A DNA stretch of 20,267 nucleotides from Haliea sp041746975. GTDB lineage: Bacteria > Pseudomonadota > Gammaproteobacteria > Pseudomonadales > Halieaceae. The notes beneath the pieces were generated by a model. It had not been told where the DNA came from. It saw nothing but the letters and a program-made list of their open reading frames with translations, and ran no database searches. Both the position numbers and the translations under genes were made by a program. The stretch covers positions 1 to 20,267 of the forward strand of contig JBGTGB010000173.1 in NCBI GenBank assembly GCA_041746975.1. Reading direction: 5' to 3'. Below are positions 14,111 through 20,267 of the stretch, piece after piece; the first letter of the stretch is position 1; every line of letters starts with the position of its first letter.

Positions 14111-15549
14111 GCCTCGTCCTCCGGCTGCCCCGGCTGCTCCGGCTGCTCCTGCAACGCTTTGCGGATGCGGTCGCTGGCCTCGGTCACCGCGGCCCGCAGC
14201 GCCGGCTCGTCAATGGTCAGCACCTGGCGATCGCGCATCAGCACCTGCCCGGCGACAATAGTCGTCTGCACGTCATGACTGTCGAGCACGTACACCAGAT
14301 GCGACTGCACATCGTACAGAGGCATGTGCTGAGTCTGGGTGATATCGAGCTGGATCATGTCCGCCTGCATGCCCACTTTCAGCTGGCCGATAACAGCGCC
14401 CATGTGGATGGCCGCGGCACCCAACCGCGTCGCCATCGCCAGGGCCTGGCCGGCAGGCATTGCGGTGGGGTCGCCGCTGGCGACCTTGTGCAGCAGGGCC
14501 GCCATGCGCACTTCTTCCCACAGGTCGAGATCGTTATTGGACGCCGCGCCATCGGTGCCCAGGCCAACGTTCACTCCCGCCGCGAGCATGGCCGGTGCCG
14601 GGGAGATTCCCGCGCCCAGCTTCATATTGGAGGTGGGATTGTGAATCGCGCCCACCCCGGCTTCGGCGGTGAGTGCGATGTCCTGGACGTCCAGCTGCAC
14701 CATATGCGCTGCAATCAGCGGCAGCTGGTACATCCCCAGGCCTGCCACATGGCGCACCGGACTGGTGCCGTACGTCGCGGCGATGAACTCGGTCTCCGCC
14801 GGCGCCTCCGCCAGATGCATGGACACCACCGCGTTCAATTCAGTGGCTTTTTCCACCGTGGCCTGCAGGTGTTCTGCTGCAACTGTGTAGGGCGCATGTG
14901 GCGCGAATGCAGGCGTGATGCGGGGGTGCCGGCCCTGCCAGCGGCGGACGAAGTCCTCCGCCGCGGCAAAAGAATCGTCCCACCCGGTGAAGCCCGGGCT
15001 GGGGTAGTCAATGTGCGCAGCACCGATCACCGCCCGCAGGCCACAGCGATCAACCACCCCTGCAATTTCATCCGGGTAGAAATACATGTCGACGAAGGTT
15101 GTGGTGCCGCCGCGGATCATCTCCCAGCAGGCCAGCTCGGAACCGGTGCGCACAAACTCCGCAGTGACAAAACGCCCTTCCATGGGAAACACGTAGTGGT
15201 TCAACCAGGTCATCAGGTCGAGGTCGTCGACCATGCCCCGGAACAGGGTCATGGCGGTGTGGGTGTGGCCATTGATTAGGCCGGGCATCAACACCCGGCC
15301 CTCGCCGGCAATACTGGCCGTCGCCACCCAGGCCCGGTCGATCCGCTCCCGGGAGCCCACATCCACGATCACGCCGTCGCGCACCACCACCGCAGCGTCA
15401 CGCAACTCCGGTTGCGCAGGGTCCATGGTCAGCAGGTAGTCGCCATAGACGATGAGGTCGGCACCGCTGGACGAACTCGCCGCCGCCGACCATGGGAGAC
15501 TCAGACAGCCTAAAACGAAACAGGACACGAACAGCTTCAACACAGGCAT
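14107..15549 (-). CDS. Exported MtaD-type amidohydrolase (nucleoside deaminase candidate)
   Basis: This zinc amidohydrolase is closest to the 5'-methylthioadenosine/S-adenosylhomocysteine deaminase (MtaD/SsnA) family, which removes the 6-amino group of adenosine-type nucleosides. Of 480 residues, the first ~24 form an export signal. Signal peptidase I cleavage after SAAA is likely, and VLGC-15 is a weak lipobox alternative. The metal and catalytic residues are complete: H95 and H97 (GLINGHTHTAM), H245 and E248 (SMHLAEAP), H282 (IAAHMVQLD) and D333 (GLGTDGAASNN), plus IHNPTSNMKLG. The tail is Gln/Glu/Pro-rich (QEQPEQPGQPE). It is first of a two-gene leftward unit with the cupin and faces a TonB receptor, ribokinase and NUP gene. 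A periplasmic adenosine or guanosine deaminase is my inference; related proteins deaminate other purines or hydrolyse triazines. Confidence 0.88.
   Translation of the reverse strand: MPVLKLFVSCFVLGCLSLPWSAAASSSSGADLIVYGDYLLTMDPAQPELRDAAVVVRDGVIVDVGSRERIDRAWVATASIAGEGRVLMPGLINGHTHTAMTLFRGMVDDLDLMTWLNHYVFPMEGRFVTAEFVRTGSELACWEMIRGGTTTFVDMYFYPDEIAGVVDRCGLRAVIGAAHIDYPSPGFTGWDDSFAAAEDFVRRWQGRHPRITPAFAPHAPYTVAAEHLQATVEKATELNAVVSMHLAEAPAETEFIAATYGTSPVRHVAGLGMYQLPLIAAHMVQLDVQDIALTAEAGVGAIHNPTSNMKLGAGISPAPAMLAAGVNVGLGTDGAASNNDLDLWEEVRMAALLHKVASGDPTAMPAGQALAMATRLGAAAIHMGAVIGQLKVGMQADMIQLDITQTQHMPLYDVQSHLVYVLDSHDVQTTIVAGQVLMRDRQVLTIDEPALRAAVTEASDRIRKALQEQPEQPGQPEDEA
14122..14148. repeat. Three tandem 9-bp units in the deaminase C-terminal tail
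   Basis: CGGCTGCCC, CGGCTGCTC and CGGCTGCTC follow one another. On minus they encode the Gln-Pro-Glu/Gly repeat of the tail. Slippage could change the tail length by three residues at a time without breaking the frame. Confidence 0.7.
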
Positions 15550-15583
15550 TCTCCCGTCCCTCGCTCTCGGGGATTCATTACAG

Positions 15584-15606
15584 TGGGCTGCCCATCAACG
15601 TGGGCA
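15584..15606. promoter_or_regulatory. Candidate operator, overlapping TGGGC/GCCCA palindromes
   Basis: TGGGCTGCCCA (15584-15594) is an exact palindrome around a central T. Its right half pairs again with TGGGCA (15601-15606) around TCAACG, giving TGCCCA-6-TGGGCA. It lies 35 bases before the exported deaminase start in the divergent gap shared with the TonB receptor gene. A dimeric repressor site is plausible but unproven. Confidence 0.35.
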
Positions 15607-15652
15607 AATTCTGGTATTTTTGCCGCGGGGGGCTGCGGCCGCCGCTGCACAG

Positions 15653-15667
15653 GTGTAAATTTTGCAC
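15653..15667. promoter_or_regulatory. Candidate operator GTGTAAATTTTGCAC
   Basis: This 15-base palindrome around a central T has a single mismatched pair. It lies about midway in the divergent gap, 104 bases before the deaminase start and 99 bases before the receptor start. It could control both directions. It is not a proper CRP site (the TGTG and CACA halves are out of register). Confidence 0.35.
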
Positions 15668-15752
15668 AAATGCGCCGTCAAGGCCAGTCGCGGGCACCAG
15701 AACCCGTTATCGCTCCGCAAGAAACCACTGACAGCATCTCACCCGTTTACTC

Positions 15753-15758
15753 AGGAGA
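15753..15758 (+). promoter_or_regulatory. Ribosome binding site of the TonB-dependent receptor
   Basis: AGGAGA lies seven bases before the ATG at 15766, and this start gives a classic signal peptide. An in-frame ATG at 15583 would bury the signal peptide 60 residues inside. Confidence 0.75.
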
Positions 15759-15765
15759 TACATCC

Positions 15766-17925
15766 ATGAAAAGGATCACCGTGCCCCGGTTGGCCCTGAC
15801 CGCCGCGATTGTTGCGGCAAGCACAGCGGCAGTCCCGGCCCTGGCGCAGCTAGAGGAAATCATTGTCACGGCGCAGAAGCGCGAGCAAAGCCTGCTGGAC
15901 GTTCCCCTGTCGGTCGCCACCCTGAGCGGCCAACGCTTTACGGCACTGTTTGAAGGTGGCGCAGATATCCGAGGCCTCGCCGCCAGGGTCCCCGGCCTGT
16001 ACGTCGAGTCGTCCAACGGCCGTGTCGCGCCCCGCTTCTATATTCGCGGCCTGGGCAATATCGATTTCGACCTCGCTGCATCCCAGCCCGTATCGATCAT
16101 CATGGATGAGGTCGTGAAAGAAAACGTGGTGCTGAAGAGCTTCCCATTGTTCGACGTCGAGCAGGTGGAAGTGCTGCGCGGACCCCAGGGCTCCCTCTTT
16201 GGCCGCAACACCACAGCCGGCATCGTCAAGTTCGACTCCCGCAAGCCCACCCAGGAACTCGAAGGCCGCGCCAAGGTGGACATCGGCGAACTCGACACTC
16301 TGAACTTTGAGGGCGCGGTCGGCGGCGGCCTTACTGACACGGTCGCCGGTCGCGTCGCGGCGCTGTACCAGAGCCGTGGCAACTGGATCGACAACGCCTT
16401 TACCGGTGAAGACAACGCCCTCGGCGGGTTTACCGAAAAAGCGATGAAAGGCTTCCTGCTGTTCGAGCCCAGTGATCGCATGAGCGCACTACTGGGCGCC
16501 CACCATCGTGACCTCGATGGCACGGCCGCCGTATTCCGCGCCAATGTCTTCACTACCGGCAGCAACAAGCTGAACGAAAACTACATTCGCGATACGGTTT
16601 TCTTCGACGAAGGAGACAACAATCCGCAGGAGTACCGCAACACCGGCGTCAACCTGAAGGTGGAGTATGACTTCGACAGCGTTACCCTGACCTCCATTAC
16701 TGCGGGCGAAGATGCCAAGGGCCGCAGCCTCGGCGATATCGACGGCGGCTTTGGTGCATCCTTCCTGCCATTCATGGGTCCCGGTTTCATCCCATTCCCC
16801 GCCCAGACCCAGGACTCGGCCGATGTGCAGCAGTTCACCCAGGAGCTGCGTCTGGCCAGTAACAGCGGCGAGCGCCTCAACTGGCAGGCGGGCCTGTTCT
16901 ACTTCGATTCCGAGCTGGATGTGGAGACCAACCCTTTTTTCATTCCCGCCACCACGGTCACTCATGAAAATACCTCGGTAGCAGTTTTCGGCCAGGTCGA
17001 CTACGCGCTCACCGAGGCCTGGACCCTTACCGCGGGCCTGCGCTGGACTGACGACGAGAAGGACTTTTTTGCTCCGGGTTTCCAGGAGAGCGTATTCGAT
17101 GACCAGGTCAGCGGCGATCTCGCCCTGTCCTTTGCCGCCAGCGAAACCTCCCTGTACTGGGCCAGGGTCGGCACCGGCTTCCGCGCCCCCACCATTCAGG
17201 GCCGGGACGTCGCCTTTGGTGCGCCACCCTCGATAGCCGATTCCGAAACCATCACCTCCTTCGAGGTGGGCTACAAGGCGGAGTACCTGGGCGGACGGAT
17301 GCGGCTGAACGCGGCGCTGTTCTATTACGAGGTCGATGACATCCAGTTCACCGCCGTGGGTGGCGCGGAAAACTCCATCCAGCTGGTGAACGCCGAGCAG
17401 GGCACCGGGCAAGGTGGTGAACTCGACATCGAGTGGGCCATTACCGACAACTTTGCCGTCACTTTCGGCGCCGGCTATGCCGACACCGAGATCGAGGACA
17501 GCAACCTGCGCGTCGGCCCCTGTGGCAGCGGTGCCTGCACCATTCGCAACCCGATTGACAGCGACGGCCTGGTGTCCGTCGACGGCAACCCCTTCCCCCA
17601 GGCACCGGAGACCACGTTCAACTTCACCGCCTCCTGGACTGTTCCCGTGGGTCGAGAGTCCGAGCTGTTCGCCTTCACGGACTGGTCCTACCAGGGTGAC
17701 ACCCAGCTATTCCTCTACGATGCCGCCGAGTTTGTCACCGACGGCCAGTTTGAGGGCGGTTTGCGCCTGGGCTGGCGCCTGCGTGACGGCAGCTACGAAG
17801 TGGCCCTGTTCGGCCGCAACATCACCGACGAGGAAAACGTGCAGGGTGCGATCGACTTCAATAACCTGACCGGTTTTACCAATGAGCCGCGCGTCTGGGG
17901 TCTGTCGCTGTCCAGCACGTTCTGA
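15766..17925 (+). CDS. TonB-dependent outer-membrane receptor
   Basis: This is an outer-membrane beta-barrel receptor that imports a specific ligand with energy from TonB-ExbBD. The 719 residues begin with a signal peptide cleaved after A27 (AVPALA-Q). A TonB-box/plug start LEEIIVTAQKREQSLLDVPL follows, then plug motifs (RFYIRGLGN, VEQVEVLRGPQGSLFGRNTT) and GRAKVDIGELDTLNFEGAV marking entry to the barrel. Aromatic-rich strands lead to a final GLSLSSTF ending in Phe, as in outer-membrane barrels. A pair of cysteines (C586 and C591, CGSGAC) could form a small disulfide in an extracellular loop. The C-terminus is followed after 10 bases by ribokinase and then by a NUP-family gene, so a nucleoside or nucleotide ligand is suggested by context only. 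Siderophore or cobalamin uptake has no local support. Confidence 0.93.
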   Translation: MKRITVPRLALTAAIVAASTAAVPALAQLEEIIVTAQKREQSLLDVPLSVATLSGQRFTALFEGGADIRGLAARVPGLYVESSNGRVAPRFYIRGLGNIDFDLAASQPVSIIMDEVVKENVVLKSFPLFDVEQVEVLRGPQGSLFGRNTTAGIVKFDSRKPTQELEGRAKVDIGELDTLNFEGAVGGGLTDTVAGRVAALYQSRGNWIDNAFTGEDNALGGFTEKAMKGFLLFEPSDRMSALLGAHHRDLDGTAAVFRANVFTTGSNKLNENYIRDTVFFDEGDNNPQEYRNTGVNLKVEYDFDSVTLTSITAGEDAKGRSLGDIDGGFGASFLPFMGPGFIPFPAQTQDSADVQQFTQELRLASNSGERLNWQAGLFYFDSELDVETNPFFIPATTVTHENTSVAVFGQVDYALTEAWTLTAGLRWTDDEKDFFAPGFQESVFDDQVSGDLALSFAASETSLYWARVGTGFRAPTIQGRDVAFGAPPSIADSETITSFEVGYKAEYLGGRMRLNAALFYYEVDDIQFTAVGGAENSIQLVNAEQGTGQGGELDIEWAITDNFAVTFGAGYADTEIEDSNLRVGPCGSGACTIRNPIDSDGLVSVDGNPFPQAPETTFNFTASWTVPVGRESELFAFTDWSYQGDTQLFLYDAAEFVTDGQFEGGLRLGWRLRDGSYEVALFGRNITDEENVQGAIDFNNLTGFTNEPRVWGLSLSSTF

Positions 17926-17935
17926 CGGGCAGGCC

Positions 17936-18892
17936 ATGAGCAGACTGGTCGTTGTGGGCTCCAGCAACACCGACATGATTATCCGGGTGCCGCATCTGCC
18001 GGCGCCCGGAGAGACCGTACTCGGAGGCAGCTTCAGCACTGCCGGGGGCGGCAAGGGAGCCAACCAGGCGGTAGCTGCGGCGCGGGCCGACGGTGACGTC
18101 AGTCTGGTTGCCTGCGTCGGCAAGGATGACTTCGGCTATGCCGCGTTGGGAGCCTTTGCCGCCGTCGGGATAAACACCGATCACTGTATGGTCGACCCGC
18201 AGGCGCCCTCCGGGGTCGCCCAGATTGTGGTGGACGGAAACGGCGAGAACAGCATAGCGGTGGCACCAGGCGCCAACGCCTGCCTGCGCCCGCGACACAT
18301 AGACACGGCCGGCCGCCTGCTGGAAAAGGCCACCGTGGTCCTGCTCCAGCTGGAAATACCCATGGACACCGTGCTGGCAGCGGCCAGCCGGGCCAGCCGG
18401 GCGGATGCGGTGGTCATCCTGAACCCGGCCCCGGCGCAGTTGCTGCCGGAGGAGCTGTATCCCCTGCTGCAGATGCTTACCCCCAACGAAACCGAGACCG
18501 CGCTGCTGACCGGAATCGAGGTTCACGACCCGGGCTCCGCTGCGGCCGCAGCCGACATACTGCATCAACGCGGCGTCGGCACCGTGCTCATTACCCGCGG
18601 CGCAAAGGGCGTCTACCTGTCCCAGAGGGATGGTGCGCGCGACCCGGTGCGCAGTGAGTTCCCGGGGTTCCCGGTCACCGCCGTGGACAGCACCGCGGCC
18701 GGTGATGTGTTCAACGGCTGCCTGGCGGTAGCCCTTACCGAGGGACTGTCGTTGCCGCAGGCCATACGCTTCGCCCAGGCCGCTGCGGCGCTCTCTGTGC
18801 AGCTGCACGGTGCGCAGTCGAGCGCGCCGACGCGAGCTGCGATAGAATCATTCCTCAATACCCATGCAACAACGGATGCGAGTTCACCATGA
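17936..18892 (+). CDS. rbsK: Ribokinase
   Basis: It phosphorylates D-ribose at O5 with ATP in the cytoplasm, feeding ribose-5-phosphate to the pentose pathway and PRPP. The 318 residues align closely with E. coli RbsK as I remember it: an N-terminal GSSNTDMII with the ribose-binding D13, PGETVLGGSFS, the GGGKGANQAVAAARADG signature, NPAPAQLLPEEL, LTPNETETALLTG, the VLITRGAKGVYL strand, and the catalytic base D257 in DSTAAGDVFNG. The end (GAQSSAPTRAAIESFL) also matches. The ATG at 17936 is preferred over an in-frame ATG at 17882 that lies inside the receptor gene. It follows the receptor after 10 bases and overlaps the NUP start by ATGA, so all three are probably one transcript. Confidence 0.94.
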   Translation: MSRLVVVGSSNTDMIIRVPHLPAPGETVLGGSFSTAGGGKGANQAVAAARADGDVSLVACVGKDDFGYAALGAFAAVGINTDHCMVDPQAPSGVAQIVVDGNGENSIAVAPGANACLRPRHIDTAGRLLEKATVVLLQLEIPMDTVLAAASRASRADAVVILNPAPAQLLPEELYPLLQMLTPNETETALLTGIEVHDPGSAAAAADILHQRGVGTVLITRGAKGVYLSQRDGARDPVRSEFPGFPVTAVDSTAAGDVFNGCLAVALTEGLSLPQAIRFAQAAAALSVQLHGAQSSAPTRAAIESFLNTHATTDASSP

Positions 18893-19950
18893 TGAAATCT
18901 GTACTGTTCTCCCTGCTGTGCGCCCTCCTGGCACTACCTGCGCTGGCGGAAACCGCGGCATCCGGCCCCATTTCGGTCAAGGTCGTGGTCGTTACCATGT
19001 TCGAAACCGGCGCCGACAGCGGCGATGAAGCCGGTGAGTTCCAGCGCTGGTATGAGCGCGTGCCGCTGGACACCCGCTTTCCGGCACCGCATATGCACCA
19101 CGATATCCACATGAACCTGGAATCCGGCATACTCGGCATCGTAACGGGCATGGGCACGGCCAACGCTGCCGCCAGTGTCATGGCACTGGGCCTGGACCCG
19201 CGATTCGATTTGAGCAAAGCCTACTGGCTGGTGGCGGGCATTTCCGGATTCGATCCGGCGGATGCCTCCCTGGGTTCCGTGGCCTGGGCCGAATGGCTGG
19301 TCGATGGCGACCTGGCCCATGAAATCGACCCGCGGGAAATGCCCGATGACTGGGACCACGGCTATTTCCCCCTGTTCAGCCAGGGGCCGGGGGACCAGGA
19401 GCGCAAGAGCTACAACCTGGGGGAAGTGTTCCAGCTCAACACCGGCCTGGTGAACTGGGCCTACGAACTCACCAAGGGCATGGAACTGCCGGATCACGAA
19501 ACCCTTGAAGCAACCCGCAAGCTGTACGTGGATTATCCCATCGCCCAGCGTAAGCCCTTCGTCCTGAAAGGCGACCAGCTCGCTGCCATGACCTTCTGGC
19601 ACGGCACCCTGCTCAACGACTGGGCCAACCAGTGGGTGAAGTACTGGACCAACGGCGAGGGCGAGTTCGTCAGTTCAGCGATGGAAGACACCGGCACCTA
19701 TCAGTCGCTCACCTACCTGCACGCGGGAGGCAAGGTCGACAAGGAGCGCGTGCTGGTGCTGCGCACCGCCTCCAACTTTACCCTGCCACCCCCCGGCAAA
19801 ACCGCCGCGGAATACCTGCGTGAAGAGCAGCACGACAGCTACGCAGGATTGGATGCCGCGCTGGAGAATGCCTATCTGGTCGGTATAAAGGTGATTGAGG
19901 CCCTGCTCGCCGACTGGGAGAAACATGCGGTGACGCCGCCCGGACAGTAG
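18889..19950 (+). CDS. Exported NUP-family purine nucleoside protein (permease or nucleosidase)
   Basis: The 353-residue protein starts with a signal peptide cleaved after A20 (LPALA-ETA). It has no hydrophobic segments beyond that, so it is soluble and periplasmic rather than a membrane carrier. It belongs to the NUP family named after a Candida purine nucleoside permease, which shares the purine/uridine phosphorylase fold. Visible motifs are VVTMFETGADSGDEAGEF, the glycine-rich GIVTGMGTANAAASVMAL, GISGFDPADASLGSVAWAEW (like the AG.GG...GDVV block of phosphorylases) and DTGTYQSL near the end. These could bind and split a nucleoside into base and ribose. Its ATG overlaps the ribokinase stop (ATGATG, two possible starts). 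The catalytic role is inference; a binding or transport-assisting role is the alternative. Confidence 0.85.
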   Translation: MMKSVLFSLLCALLALPALAETAASGPISVKVVVVTMFETGADSGDEAGEFQRWYERVPLDTRFPAPHMHHDIHMNLESGILGIVTGMGTANAAASVMALGLDPRFDLSKAYWLVAGISGFDPADASLGSVAWAEWLVDGDLAHEIDPREMPDDWDHGYFPLFSQGPGDQERKSYNLGEVFQLNTGLVNWAYELTKGMELPDHETLEATRKLYVDYPIAQRKPFVLKGDQLAAMTFWHGTLLNDWANQWVKYWTNGEGEFVSSAMEDTGTYQSLTYLHAGGKVDKERVLVLRTASNFTLPPPGKTAAEYLREEQHDSYAGLDAALENAYLVGIKVIEALLADWEKHAVTPPGQ

Positions 19951-19982
19951 GGCGGTTTGCGGGGAGCGGCAGCGCCAGATTA

Positions 19983-20003
19983 CCGGGGCCGATCCCGCCC
20001 CGG
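19983..20003. terminator. GC-rich hairpin between convergent genes
   Basis: CCGGGGC (19983-19989) pairs exactly with GCCCCGG (19997-20003) around a 7-base loop, in the 56-base gap after the NUP stop. There is no T run, so termination from it would be weak or Rho-assisted. Confidence 0.35.
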
Positions 20004-20006
20004 AGG

Positions 20007-20267
20007 CTACAACCGCGACGCCGTCAGCGGGAAATCGGCATGAGCCCACGCCTGCTCGAAACGGGCCTGTACCTCGGCCGCCTCCTCCGCCTGATCCTGA
20101 GCGGTGAGCGCCTGATTCAAACCGTACAGGGACCAGCCGTTTTCGGGGTTGCGCTTGAGCTCTTCGCGATAGACCACCTCCGCATCCTCGGCCTGACCCA
20201 GCTCCAACAATACCGCACCAAGGGTCTGCCGCACCGGCGCGTGCCAGCCCGGCGGCTCATCGTAGGG
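20007..20267 (-). CDS. C-terminus of a TPR-repeat protein (partial)
   Basis: Only the final 86 residues are present; the frame runs open through the right edge. It reads YDEPPGWHAPVRQTLGAVLL, then ELGQAEDAEVVYREELKRN and PENGWSLYGLNQALTAQDQ. Two helical-pair repeats with AL/G spacing are typical of tetratricopeptide repeats. The PP-W...PVR.TLGA...NGWSL.GL pattern recalls large TPR proteins of unknown role that I remember from marine gammaproteobacteria. It converges on the NUP gene from the other side and is not part of the purine cluster. Role unknown; TPR repeats usually mediate protein contacts. Confidence 0.75.
   Translation of the reverse strand, partial: PYDEPPGWHAPVRQTLGAVLLELGQAEDAEVVYREELKRNPENGWSLYGLNQALTAQDQAEEAAEVQARFEQAWAHADFPLTASRL

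Noticed and set aside
14002..15279. 425-residue open frame antisense to the exported deaminase
   Set aside because: The opposite strand carries all zinc ligands of a known family; this frame is His/Arg-rich without motifs.
15653..15668. CRP-type site in the divergent gap
   Set aside because: The TGTG and CACA half-sites are one base out of register with the 16-base CRP core.
15583..15765. Upstream start of the TonB receptor
   Set aside because: It would put the signal peptide internally, and AGGAGA supports 15766.
16489..17412. 307-residue open frame antisense to the TonB receptor
   Set aside because: The receptor frame has signal peptide, plug and barrel motifs. The antisense translation shows no fold-like pattern.

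Overview
The window is GC-rich, gene-dense bacterial chromosome without tRNA, rRNA, CRISPR, prophage or insertion-sequence genes that I can see. Several features suggest an aerobic, probably marine, gammaproteobacterium: a Lap-type type I secretion exporter, heme A synthase, a ScoAB CoA-transferase, Uup, PepD, and TonB-dependent import with a sphingomonad/Halieaceae-like receptor. The family-level assignment is only an impression. No gene-free stretch exceeds 300 bases. The longest are 3630-3876, 15550-15765 and 6629-6801, all between divergent genes.

Left part (1-3629, all minus): a type I secretion module transcribed leftward. It contains an ABC permease/ATPase with a degenerate C39-like N-domain, a HlyD-type membrane fusion protein, and the first codons of a third gene that looks like a receiver-domain regulator. 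The three are joined by ATGA stop/start overlaps. To the right, on plus, is a 72-residue protein rich in Arg/Asp triplets.

Middle (4135-8697): heme A synthase (ctaA) lies downstream of the two subunits of a succinyl-CoA:3-ketoacid CoA-transferase (scoA, scoB), all on minus. Divergent from them is uup, an ABC-F ATPase. A near-perfect 50-bp palindrome at 8733-8782 closes uup and the opposing operon.

Right part (8796-19950) has two strands of a common theme, purine nucleosides. On minus, azgA-like purine base permease, pepD and an aromatic/aspartate aminotransferase form a probable operon. Divergent from azgA is a PRPP-binding phosphoribosyltransferase. Next come two convergent or divergent blocks around 15.66 kb. 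Leftward are an exported MtaD-type adenosine/S-adenosylhomocysteine-like deaminase and an exported DUF985 cupin. Rightward are a TonB-dependent receptor, ribokinase and an exported NUP-family protein (nucleoside permease family, phosphorylase-like fold).

Read together, these genes could form a complete outside-in route: outer-membrane uptake of a nucleoside; periplasmic deamination (adenosine to inosine type); periplasmic splitting into base and ribose by the NUP protein; ribose phosphorylation by ribokinase; base import by the AzgA-like permease; and conversion to nucleotide by the phosphoribosyltransferase. Individual family assignments are mostly firm. The assembled pathway, the periplasmic cleavage step and the receptor's substrate are inference. 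The right edge holds the C-terminus of a TPR protein on minus.
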